A stretch of DNA of 10,891 nucleotides from Candidatus Coatesiibacteriota bacterium (GTDB lineage: Bacteria; JAFGND01). The notes beneath the pieces are model-generated. The model was not told the origin of the DNA. It made no database searches and worked only from the letters and a program-made list of their open reading frames with translations. The stretch spans positions 1 to 10,891 of the forward strand of contig JAFGND010000097.1 in assembly GCA_016927185.1 (NCBI GenBank), read 5' to 3'. Shown here one piece after another: positions 1-6,777 of this stretch. Every line of letters begins with the position of its first letter. Position 1 is the first letter of the stretch. Made by a program: the position numbers and the translations under genes.

Positions 1-1196
1 ATAATAACTTCTATTAGCCGTGCAAAATCGTTTATAATATGATAAGGAGCATCTTTAATTGCTAAAAACAATAATAAATGCTGACTATAGGCATTTCCAC
101 CAAGAAACCTGATATTTTTAAGAAAATCATTTTCTTTACCTTTTATTTTATTATTCAATATATCTATATATATCTCTACATTATTTTTAATCTTCTTTAT
201 AAAATCAATTGGCTTTCTCTCAATCTCATTGCTAGTATTAGTGTTTTTTAATACCCAGTTATATATATCTTGCTCTCTTAATACGTTATCTTTTTCATTG
301 TCTATATAATAGTTAGCCATAAAAAAATATCTTAAAAATCTTAGTGGTTTCTGCTTATTATTAGTTAGTAAATCTGTAATTTCTTTCCATATTTCTGCAA
401 CTTTTATATAATCCTCTTTTTTCAATCCCTTAAATATAAGATTCTTTAAGAGATCCATTGAATTAAGTCCAACTCCTCTCTCATTAACTGTTTCAAATAC
501 TTTTATAGCTTCTCCAACAGATAATGTCTCAATTTGAATAAAATAAATGTCGTTCAAGAAGTATTTATAGAATTTATGAATTTTTTTTAAATTATTTTTA
601 AAAGTATCTTCAAAGAATACTTTAATTGATTTATAGGCAGCCATTATTTTCTCTTTTGAACTTCTGAAATTCTCATTTGATTCAATATCTTCTAATAGTC
701 TTTCTGTTAGTTTATTATTAATAAAGCTGCTTAGAAAATCTGCTGAATCTTCATACAAAAGTTCTAATCTTGGTTTTTCAATATAATCATCTTCAAAATC
801 TTCACAATCATCATCCAAATCCTCTTCTTTATTATCGTTTAAAGAATTATCTTCTGAAATAAAATCAGTTGAACTTAGAAGCTCGTTTATTTTATTTATT
901 ACCTTTGTTTTATTAGCAAATAAATTCTTAAAAATGCAAAGTACTAGAAATAAAGTTGTAATTCTTTGTTGTCCATCAATAAGTTCAAATGTTTGTGAAC
1001 CAGCTATTTTAGATACAACTATACTTCCAATAAAATATTCTGTTTTTCTTTCAGGAGAAAACTCTTCATAAAAGTCTTGTAAGAGTTTTTCAACATTCTC
1101 TTCTCTCCATACATATTCTCGCTGGTAAGGTGGAACAACATAAAAGCAATTTTTAAAAGCATCTTTAATATTATATTTCTGTTCTTTGATTTCCAT
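1..1196 (-). CDS. DUF262 (GmrSD N-domain-like) protein, C-terminus beyond window
   Basis: I translated this frame by hand; it stays open for 398 codons to the window edge, so the C-terminus is missing. Residues 22-30 read PPYQREYVW and residues 74-78 read DGQQR. The latter is the ParB/Srx-like nucleotide-binding motif of the DUF262 family (GmrSD N-domain). Residues 234-252 (FETVNERGVGLNSMDLLKN) match a second conserved block of the family. An acidic insert rich in Asp and Glu lies at about residues 115-137. Known relatives such as GmrSD and BrxU are NTP-dependent nucleases that cut modified phage DNA, usually with a C-terminal HNH (DUF1524) domain. Whether that domain is present here cannot be seen. 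The start at 1196 has AAAGGAA five bases upstream. The gene begins 61 bases after the hsdS stop on the same strand, with no terminator seen between, so it is probably co-transcribed with the restriction operon. Family call is firm; exact activity is inferred. Confidence 0.9.
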   Translation of the reverse strand, partial: MEIKEQKYNIKDAFKNCFYVVPPYQREYVWREENVEKLLQDFYEEFSPERKTEYFIGSIVVSKIAGSQTFELIDGQQRITTLFLVLCIFKNLFANKTKVINKINELLSSTDFISEDNSLNDNKEEDLDDDCEDFEDDYIEKPRLELLYEDSADFLSSFINNKLTERLLEDIESNENFRSSKEKIMAAYKSIKVFFEDTFKNNLKKIHKFYKYFLNDIYFIQIETLSVGEAIKVFETVNERGVGLNSMDLLKNLIFKGLKKEDYIKVAEIWKEITDLLTNNKQKPLRFLRYFFMANYYIDNEKDNVLREQDIYNWVLKNTNTSNEIERKPIDFIKKIKNNVEIYIDILNNKIKGKENDFLKNIRFLGGNAYSQHLLLFLAIKDAPYHIINDFARLIEVI

Positions 1197-1257
1197 ATTA
1201 GTTCCTTTATAAGATTATTTCCTTTAGCCAAATTCTATTCAATTTATGAATTAACCA

Positions 1258-2361
1258 TTATCCTTCCCAAACTTCATTTATCTTGTCTTTTATCTTCTGT
1301 TCAAAGATTTCTATCAGTCTCTTATTTGCATCTACTAGCTTCTGTTCCTCTTCTATTCTGGAAACTATTTCCTGCTGGATAGAGAGAGGGGGCAGTGGGA
1401 TTAATTTTAAATAAGCATCATTTCTATTAAGCCCTGGTACTCCAGATTGAGTATTTAGATTCTGCAAATCAAGGAATGGAAGTATAAAATATAAATATTT
1501 TAAACGAACCTTATCTGTATCTTTAATTTTTACAAAAAAAGTAGTATCAATCGGAAAACCGTTCTGTTCAGAATAAGTTATAGCTCCAGCAGTTCCTTTT
1601 CTCCCTATAATAATAAATGGTGCTTCAACCAAATATTCATTATGATAGCCAATTATTCCATTTGAACCATAAACAGGAAATTCCCCTTCTCTTCTATCTG
1701 CTTCTTTTAAACCAACTCCATATTCTAATGTAATAACCTCTCCCAGTTCTACCATTTCCCAGTCATCTTCTATTTTTATCTGGGGTTTGTAGTTCTGAAT
1801 GACTTGCTTTGCTCCATCAATTATCTTCTGGTAATTCTCTATTTCTGAAACTATTTCCTGCTGGACAGAGAGAGGAGGGAGTGGGATTTTATAATAGTCT
1901 AAATCATCTGAATAAACGTGAGGTTGCCCTCCTCCTTTCTGTAATTTATAAATATCATCCTGTTTATTCTTTAATAAAAAAAATAAATACTTGATACTTA
2001 AAAGAGATTTACTTTTTGATTGAATTGTGATGCAATCAGAAGCAAAAATTGGATATTCAAAGTAATTTACAAAACCTGCATTTGCCCCTGATGAACTTAC
2101 AGTTATTATATTACCATTTCTATTTGATTGATTATGATAATATGCTGGCTGTTTTCCCCCAGCAATAACTGGTATATTTCCTTCAATAACATTAGCTTTA
2201 GTTATTGAAGTTCCTTTTTGGAATTCACAAACCTCTCCCAGTTCTACCATATCCCAGTTCTTATGTTTATGAACAAGATTATCTCTGTATCTTTCACCTG
2301 ACAGATTGTAATCACCTTTTTCTGCTATTCTGCTCTTCTCTACTAATAATGGATTAAGCAT
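1258..2361 (-). CDS. hsdS: Type I restriction-modification specificity subunit HsdS
   Basis: This subunit reads the bipartite DNA target for the HsdM methyltransferase and the HsdR translocase. The 367 residues form two similar halves. Each begins with W(D/E)MVELGEV (residues 36-44 and 201-209), continues into a target recognition domain, and ends in PLPPLS(V/I)QQEIV (from residues 160 and 322) followed by a helical spacer. The second recognition domain has the typical YGSNGIIGYHNE stretch. The N-terminus (residues 2-27) carries a GDYNLSGERY segment often seen in HsdS proteins of this subgroup. I chose the ATG at 2361 because AAGGA sits five bases upstream and the codon overlaps the hsdM stop by eight bases (ATGCTTAA), a normal coupling arrangement. 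An ATG at 2376 would add five residues but has no good ribosome site. The target sequence cannot be predicted from the protein. The two halves are also repeated at DNA level. Confidence 0.95.
   Translation of the reverse strand: MLNPLLVEKSRIAEKGDYNLSGERYRDNLVHKHKNWDMVELGEVCEFQKGTSITKANVIEGNIPVIAGGKQPAYYHNQSNRNGNIITVSSSGANAGFVNYFEYPIFASDCITIQSKSKSLLSIKYLFFLLKNKQDDIYKLQKGGGQPHVYSDDLDYYKIPLPPLSVQQEIVSEIENYQKIIDGAKQVIQNYKPQIKIEDDWEMVELGEVITLEYGVGLKEADRREGEFPVYGSNGIIGYHNEYLVEAPFIIIGRKGTAGAITYSEQNGFPIDTTFFVKIKDTDKVRLKYLYFILPFLDLQNLNTQSGVPGLNRNDAYLKLIPLPPLSIQQEIVSRIEEEQKLVDANKRLIEIFEQKIKDKINEVWEG
1361..1402. repeat. hsdS conserved-region repeat A, distal copy
   Basis: A 42-base stretch encoding the PLPPLSIQQEIV segment after the second recognition domain. 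It matches 1847-1888 at 39 of 42 positions, in direct orientation, with the first 19 bases identical. The copies are 486 bases apart, an exact multiple of three, so recombination between them would keep the reading frame. Confidence 0.85.
1735..1763. repeat. hsdS conserved-region repeat B, distal copy
   Basis: A 29-base stretch encoding WEMVELGEV, just before the second recognition domain. It matches 2230-2258 at 28 of 29 positions, including 21 identical bases in a row. The spacing of 495 bases is a multiple of three. Confidence 0.85.
1847..1888. repeat. hsdS conserved-region repeat A, proximal copy
   Basis: The first-half counterpart of 1361-1402, encoding PLPPLSVQQEIV after the first recognition domain. 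It differs from the other copy by three substitutions and no gaps. Confidence 0.85.
2230..2258. repeat. hsdS conserved-region repeat B, proximal copy
   Basis: The first-half counterpart of 1735-1763, encoding WDMVELGEV before the first recognition domain, with one substitution. Repeats A and B together bracket each recognition domain. Confidence 0.85.
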
Positions 2362-3634
2362 ATTCTTCCTTATCATTGAAAGTCATTTGAATTCCATTAT
2401 GTAGGTTGTGTTTGTATTCAAGCAATGTATTCAATGCTTCTGGCAAGTCATTCTTGCCTATCGGTCTTCTCTGAGCACCTAAGTCAAATCCATCATTCTC
2501 AACCTTGAGAAACAGTATCTTGTCTGTCTTTTTGGATAGCATCTTATCAAGAAGCAATATTGAAGTCTTTACACCAGAATAAGGCTGAAATATTCCTGCT
2601 GGAAGTGATACAACTGCCCAGAGATATTTTTCCATAAGCATCTTCCTTAATGCCTTGTAAGCATTTGCAGACTGGAATATAATGCCTTCAGGAACTATTA
2701 TTCCTGCCCTTCCATTCATAGTCAAATGCTCTGCTATATAATCAACAAACAGGACTTCACTTCTTTTTGCAGAAATCTGAAAACGGTTATGTGGTCTTAT
2801 ACCTCCCTTTGGTGTCATGAAAGGTGGATTTGCTAGAATTACATCAAAATCATCTCTCCATCTGTCATCACTTGTTAATGTATCATATTCAAATATGTTT
2901 GGTTTCACAAATCCATGAAGATACAGATTTACCAAGGAAAGCCTTACCATGTCTGGAGAAATATCATAACCTACTATATTATTTGCTAGCTTGCCCTTCT
3001 CATCTGGTGTCAACAAGTCACCAGGTCTTTCCTTCCTGTTCTGTTCAAGAATGAACTTGTATGAAGAAATCAAAAAGCCTGCTGTCCCGCAAGCTGGATC
3101 CAGAATCCTGTCATTCTTTGAAGGTTCAACTGCCTTTACTATAAAATCTATTATATGTCTTGGAGTTCTGAATTGCCCTGCATCACCTTGTGAAGACATA
3201 ATTGAAAGCAGATATTCGAATGCATCTCCAAGCTTTTCACTGTGATCATAATTGAACCAGCTGATTTCCTTCAAAAATGCTTTCAAGGTTTCAGGATCCT
3301 TGTAAGGTAAGTATGCATTCTTGAAAATATTCCTGAATAGCTCTGGAATGCTCAGATTCTGACTCATTCTTTCTAATGCCTCACTGTAAAGAAGAAACAT
3401 CTGATAACCACCAAGAGCTGGATCAAACATTTCTCTCCATGCAAATCGCTTGAATTCTCCAGTAAAGAAGCTGGCTTTCCCGCCTACATCCTCTGATTCC
3501 TTGTCCATGTCATCCATGAACTTGTAAATTAGTGCAATTGTTATCTGTTCAACTTGTGATTTGGGATCTGGAACTTTCCCTACTAATACATCTCTAGCAT
3601 TATCAATATGCCTCTTGGTTTCTGTATCTAACAT
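2354..3634 (-). CDS. hsdM: Type I restriction-modification DNA methyltransferase subunit HsdM
   Basis: N6-adenine DNA methyltransferase of the type I complex; it transfers a methyl group from S-adenosylmethionine to adenines chosen by HsdS. At 426 residues it is a compact HsdM. The helical N-terminal domain (about residues 1-135) includes KVPDPKSQVEQITIALIYKF. Residues 154-161 (QFRTPRHI) form the motif X region, residues 179-187 (DPACGTAGF) form motif I for cofactor binding, and residues 269-272 (NPPF) form catalytic motif IV. All key motifs are intact, so the enzyme should be active. The ATG at 3634 has AAGGAT about six bases upstream. The gene starts 10 bases after the stop of the small upstream gene, and its end overlaps hsdS by eight bases, so translational coupling is likely. 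By hand count a stretch of this gene is near 40% GC, clearly above the flanking DUF262 gene, which fits a conserved enzyme in an AT-rich setting. Confidence 0.97.
   Translation of the reverse strand: MLDTETKRHIDNARDVLVGKVPDPKSQVEQITIALIYKFMDDMDKESEDVGGKASFFTGEFKRFAWREMFDPALGGYQMFLLYSEALERMSQNLSIPELFRNIFKNAYLPYKDPETLKAFLKEISWFNYDHSEKLGDAFEYLLSIMSSQGDAGQFRTPRHIIDFIVKAVEPSKNDRILDPACGTAGFLISSYKFILEQNRKERPGDLLTPDEKGKLANNIVGYDISPDMVRLSLVNLYLHGFVKPNIFEYDTLTSDDRWRDDFDVILANPPFMTPKGGIRPHNRFQISAKRSEVLFVDYIAEHLTMNGRAGIIVPEGIIFQSANAYKALRKMLMEKYLWAVVSLPAGIFQPYSGVKTSILLLDKMLSKKTDKILFLKVENDGFDLGAQRRPIGKNDLPEALNTLLEYKHNLHNGIQMTFNDKEEYA
2365..2371 (-). promoter_or_regulatory. Ribosome binding site that decides the hsdS start
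   Basis: On the minus strand this reads AAGGAAG, with its AAGGA core five bases before the ATG at 2361. It lies inside the last codons of hsdM. It supports 2361 rather than 2376 as the hsdS start and implies that hsdS translation is coupled to termination of hsdM. Confidence 0.7.
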
Positions 3635-3644
3635 TTTAAAATCC

Positions 3645-3923
3645 TTATTTAAACAGTTCTAGAAATTGCAGACATATATTCATTGAAATATATCGTCCAC
3701 AATCCAATAATTCTTCAGGTTCATCATAACCTTCTTTTAGTTTGTAGAGTTTTATATAAGTAGTTAATAGATGATCTTTATTTGATAAATCAATATCATA
3801 TATCTCTTTTAATTTCGTTTTCCCCATTTCTTGCCTTGTTTTATGCAAATACACCCATTCCTTTTCTCTTCTCCAAAGAAAATAATTTTCTTCTCCCTTT
3901 TTGCAAATAATTAAGTAATACAT
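3645..3923 (-). CDS. Small protein of unknown function inside the hsd operon
   Basis: I do not recognise this 92-residue protein. It begins MYYLIICKKGEENYFLWRR, is rich in Lys, Glu, Leu and Tyr, and has no signal peptide or membrane segment. A mildly hydrophobic start and a Cys-containing tail (NICLQFLELFK) suggest a small folded cytoplasmic domain. The case for a real gene is its position and signals. It lies exactly between hsdR and hsdM on the same strand, 14 bases after the hsdR stop and 10 bases before the hsdM start. AAAGGAAAG precedes its ATG at a proper distance, and no other frame fills this gap. Codon use is AT-rich, like the DUF262 and PIN genes rather than hsdM. A role as an accessory or regulator of the restriction complex is a guess from location only. 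Small toxin, antitoxin or anti-restriction proteins can occupy such slots, but no motif here supports any of these. Confidence 0.8.
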   Translation of the reverse strand: MYYLIICKKGEENYFLWRREKEWVYLHKTRQEMGKTKLKEIYDIDLSNKDHLLTTYIKLYKLKEGYDEPEELLDCGRYISMNICLQFLELFK

Positions 3924-3937
3924 TTCTTTCCTTTCAG

Positions 3938-6472
3938 TTACATGAATCTATTCAAATTTACATAATCCTTTATATATTCTGGAATAATGAAACTCCAGTC
4001 ATTCTTCTCATCCTTCTTAAGATCCTTCAAGTCAATCATGCTGAACTTGGGATTAGTATGCAATTTCCCGAATTCTTTTTTGTCTATTATATCTCTTATC
4101 TCATTGTCAGTAATATATGCTTTCATGAAGGACTTGATTAGCATTGCATACTCGCTGTCTGGTTTGTATATAGTAAGAAACTTCTCGAATTCATCTTCAA
4201 GCAACTCATCCTTGCTCTTTATTGTATCAATAAGTCCAAATATCTTCTGAACTACTTCCTTTATTGTTATTCTTCTATCTAATCTCAATGCCTGTCTGAT
4301 TTTATTAAGATTGAAATAGTCTTCTGGTTTCTCAAAGATATTCTCTTTGATATAATGTTCCAGTTCATCATAACTGCCTTCTTCCACTTTCTTCTGAACA
4401 AACTCATTAGTCTTTACCTTATCTTGAAATCTCTCGAAAAGCATCCTGTCAGGTTTCATTCCTTCAGCACCAATGACTGTTTCCTTGTATTGCTTCAAGG
4501 GATCAGAAATTGTACTTTCAAATCCTTCATCTTTAAAAAGATCTTTATCATCAATGTATATATCTTGACCAATAATTTCCTTACTTTTTGTCATTGAAGG
4601 TAGATCTAAGACTTCATCATAATTGAATTTCTCTTCGAAATATTCACAATTAGCAAAGAAATCAAATAGCTTGTATCTTTCTTTTTCAACTGATGTTTCC
4701 TTATACTGGAAAGTGAATTTCCTTGTTCCCCTACCTTTTATCTGAACAAAGTCTGTTGGTGAAAATATAGGTCTCATCAAGCAAAGATTCAAGATATCCT
4801 CGCAGTCATATCCTGTTGTCATCATGCCTACTGTTACGCAAACTCTTGTCTTGCTTGTCCTGTAATCTTCAATAAAGTCTGAATTCCCATTAAGTTTGTT
4901 ATATACAAAATTTTTAGACATTTCTTCAGGATTAGTTACATCTGAGGTAACTTGAACTGCAAAATCTGAATTATACATATTTGGGAAGTATCTGTCTGCT
5001 AACTGATTAAGTAATTGAGCAATCTTTGAAGCATGATTCTGACTGACACAGAAAACTATTGATTTCCCTATTTCTCCAGTAATTGGATCCTTCAGGGCAT
5101 TCTTCAGGAAAGTATCACAAAATATTAAATTAGTTTCATCAGAGAAGAACTTCTTTTCGAAATCTCTATGGTAAAAAAACTTCTCAGCTATTGTACCATT
5201 TTCTTTATCTTCTACCATTACTGAATATCCTTGTTCTGACAGTAGTTCTGTTGTTATTTCAGTCCTTGCATCTACTACTATTGGATTAATCAGGAAACCA
5301 TCTTTTACTCCATCAATCAAAGAATACCTGAAAGTTGGATTGCCACTTTCACATCCAAATGTCTTGTAAGTATCAAGTAACTGTCTTCTTTCAAGCTGTC
5401 TTGGATCATTCCTTGATAAATCAGATTCATCTACCTTTTTCAGATAATCCTTTGGTGTTGCTGTAAGTCCAAGCTTGTAACCTACAAAGTAATCAAATAC
5501 TGCCCTGCTGTTTCCACCAATGGATCTGTGAGCTTCATCTGAAATAATCAAGTCAAAGTCTGTTGGAACAAAGTATCTCTTGTGTTTGTTATTGAAAAGC
5601 AAAGTCTGGACAGTTGAAACTACTATTTCTGCATTCTTCCAGTCATTGAAATTCTCTTTGAATACTACTGTCTTGAAGTCAGGAGTCAAATACTTATATA
5701 AATTCTTTCCTGCTTGTATTTCCAATTCAATCCTATCTACTAAGAATAAGACTCTTGATGCATTTTTGGTTCTCAGAAATAGTTTGGCAACTGCAGCTGC
5801 TATAAGTGTTTTTCCTGTCCCTGTTGCCATTTCGAAAAGAAACCTGTCCTTGTTTTCCTTGACTGCTTCCTGAATGGATCTAACTGCTTCTACTTGATAT
5901 TTTCTCAAGAATTTGAGATTGCATATCTTTATGTATCCTTCTCTACTTTTTTCATCTAGATATTCAGCTTTTTTACAATAGTTAAAATCTTGGGTTAATA
6001 CTATGTAATCTTCTTTTACTTCTTCCCTGACAAGATTTTCAGGATTAGGTTCATATCTGTTTGTATGAAATAGTGATTCAAGGTTTGGAAACCTTATAAT
6101 TTGATAAGGATTGCCTTTCTGCAGATCCCAGAAATAATGCGAAATGCCATTTGAAAGTATTACAAATCTTACCTTTATTGAATTAGCATATCTTCTTGCC
6201 TGCTCTTTTCCATCCAAGGGGTTCTTTGACTCCCTCTTTGCTTCAAGAACTGCCACTGGAAAGTTCTTTTCATCAAGAAGCAGAACATCAATGAAACCAA
6301 ACTTAGTTTTCTCGAAATCCTTACCAAGATTATCCTGCTCTTCAGTCGGGAATTTCACCTTGTCTTCAAGAAATACATTAGCTCTTCCCTTCTCAGAATC
6401 AAACACTCTCCATCCTGATTCTTCCAGCATCTTTATTATCTTGATCTTTGCAGTTGCTTCAACAGTTTGCAT
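3938..6472 (-). CDS. hsdR: Type I restriction endonuclease/translocase subunit HsdR
   Basis: Motor and nuclease of the type I complex; it pulls in unmodified DNA using ATP and cuts at a distance from the recognition site. The 844 residues are full length for the EcoEI-like group. The N-terminal PD-(D/E)XK nuclease has D62 (GFID) and E77-x-K79 (LEAKR). The superfamily 2 helicase core follows: Walker A ATGTGKT (216-222), DEAH (312-315), LTATP (336-340), the motif IV region KSIVFCVSQNHA (from 470), TTGYDCEDIL (552-561) and the arginine-finger motif QIKGRGTR (577-584). From about residue 660 a helical C-terminal domain resembles the EcoEI R C-terminal domain that contacts the methyltransferase core. 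All catalytic residues are present. GAGGG lies just upstream of the ATG at 6472. It is the first gene of the operon, after a 305-base gap that holds the preceding terminator and a palindrome. Confidence 0.97.
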   Translation of the reverse strand: MQTVEATAKIKIIKMLEESGWRVFDSEKGRANVFLEDKVKFPTEEQDNLGKDFEKTKFGFIDVLLLDEKNFPVAVLEAKRESKNPLDGKEQARRYANSIKVRFVILSNGISHYFWDLQKGNPYQIIRFPNLESLFHTNRYEPNPENLVREEVKEDYIVLTQDFNYCKKAEYLDEKSREGYIKICNLKFLRKYQVEAVRSIQEAVKENKDRFLFEMATGTGKTLIAAAVAKLFLRTKNASRVLFLVDRIELEIQAGKNLYKYLTPDFKTVVFKENFNDWKNAEIVVSTVQTLLFNNKHKRYFVPTDFDLIISDEAHRSIGGNSRAVFDYFVGYKLGLTATPKDYLKKVDESDLSRNDPRQLERRQLLDTYKTFGCESGNPTFRYSLIDGVKDGFLINPIVVDARTEITTELLSEQGYSVMVEDKENGTIAEKFFYHRDFEKKFFSDETNLIFCDTFLKNALKDPITGEIGKSIVFCVSQNHASKIAQLLNQLADRYFPNMYNSDFAVQVTSDVTNPEEMSKNFVYNKLNGNSDFIEDYRTSKTRVCVTVGMMTTGYDCEDILNLCLMRPIFSPTDFVQIKGRGTRKFTFQYKETSVEKERYKLFDFFANCEYFEEKFNYDEVLDLPSMTKSKEIIGQDIYIDDKDLFKDEGFESTISDPLKQYKETVIGAEGMKPDRMLFERFQDKVKTNEFVQKKVEEGSYDELEHYIKENIFEKPEDYFNLNKIRQALRLDRRITIKEVVQKIFGLIDTIKSKDELLEDEFEKFLTIYKPDSEYAMLIKSFMKAYITDNEIRDIIDKKEFGKLHTNPKFSMIDLKDLKKDEKNDWSFIIPEYIKDYVNLNRFM

Positions 6473-6493
6473 ATTCCCTCTTTTCTAGGAGAT

Positions 6494-6499
6494 TTTATA
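6494..6499 (-). promoter_or_regulatory. hsdR: Possible -10 box for the hsd operon
   Basis: TATAAA on the minus strand, 22 bases before the hsdR ATG. No convincing -35 hexamer lies at the usual 16-18 base spacing. The candidate is weak, and a different sigma consensus is possible in this lineage. Confidence 0.25.
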
Positions 6500-6500
6500 T

Positions 6501-6537
6501 TTATGAGTAAAGATTTACTGCTTAGTTATGAGTCAAG
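6501..6537. promoter_or_regulatory. Possible operator upstream of hsdR (palindrome and direct repeats)
   Basis: Two signals overlap here. First, 6506-6519 is a perfect inverted repeat, agtaaa-ga-tttact. Second, a 12-base direct repeat (ttatgagtaaag at 6501-6512 and ttatgagtcaag at 6526-6537) matches at 11 of 12 positions with a 25-base period, about two and a half helix turns. Both lie 29-65 bases upstream of the hsdR start, next to the TATAAA box, where a repressor or control protein could act. No regulator gene is visible in the window. In AT-rich DNA some of this may be chance. Confidence 0.3.
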
Positions 6538-6622
6538 GAAGAAGTTGGAAAAAGAGGGAAGAAATGAGGAAAAAGGATTTTCTGAATTCTATCAAGAAAA
6601 AGCCCTCATCCAGTTTGATTAA
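6503..6622 (+). CDS. Possible 39-residue small protein, divergent from hsdR
   Basis: An ATG-to-TAA frame encoding a charged, probably helical peptide that starts MSKDLLLSYESRKKLEKEG. It is the only plus-strand frame in this window that does not lie over a minus-strand gene. AGGAG occurs 11 bases before the ATG, farther than ideal. The residue composition looks protein-like, but purine-rich DNA gives Lys- and Glu-rich frames by chance. It overlaps the hsdR promoter area, and its end runs into the terminator stem. Unrecognised and doubtful. Confidence 0.2.
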   Translation: MSKDLLLSYESRKKLEKEGRNEEKGFSEFYQEKALIQFD

Positions 6623-6663
6623 GATTAAAAAGCAAATTGAAATCTAATCCTTATGGATGAGGG
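6592..6663 (-). terminator. Rho-independent-like terminator after the PIN gene
   Basis: Arms ccctcatcca (6603-6612) and tggatgaggg (6654-6663) pair perfectly over 10 bases. Inside them a second stem pairs gatt-a-agatt (6617-6626) with aatctaatc (6641-6649), nine pairs with one bulged base. A 4x4 internal loop separates the two stems and a 14-base loop closes the structure. On the minus strand the stem is followed directly by CTTTTTCTT, the T-rich tail expected of an intrinsic terminator. It sits 115 bases past the PIN stop and 130 bases before hsdR, so it would insulate the two operons. The inner stem makes it longer than a typical terminator; a regulatory RNA structure or a dispersed palindromic element are alternatives. 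Confidence 0.65.
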
Positions 6664-6777
6664 TAGTCGGTAATTATGAATAGTGAAGAAAAATAATATT
6701 AGCGGTTTCAGGTCAAGAAAAAAGAATAAGATAAAAAACTCAGTATTTATAGTATTATATAAGTTCAATATAGATTA

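Larger units (their letters stand above)
6473..6777. other. Intergenic region between the PIN gene and hsdR
   Basis: This 305-base gap separates the two minus-strand gene groups. From the PIN side it holds about 115 AT-rich bases with nothing recognised apart from a possible flanking repeat at 6735-6750, then the terminator-like hairpin (6592-6663). Next comes a purine-rich stretch (plus strand) that includes a possible 39-residue open frame on the plus strand. Last, close to hsdR, lie a palindrome, two direct repeats and a TATAAA box. It is the only plausible place for the hsdR promoter. Confidence 0.6.

Noticed and set aside
1019-1231. A minus-strand frame of 70 codons at the start of the DUF262 gene
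   Set aside because: It lies in another frame over codons that encode PPYQREYVW and neighbouring family residues, its product resembles nothing, and it stops before the DGQQR region.
1197-1257. Terminator or promoter between hsdS and the DUF262 gene
   Set aside because: The 61-base gap shows no stable stem with a T-rich tail and no clear promoter pair, only the ribosome site of the DUF262 gene.
6144-6488. A plus-strand frame of 114 codons opposite the start of hsdR
   Set aside because: It is antisense to the well-supported nuclease domain of HsdR and has no family features. Similar plus-strand frames opposite hsdS, hsdM and hsdR (such as 1809-1994, 2824-3245, 3987-4250, 4355-4597 and 5580-5873) were dropped for the same reason.
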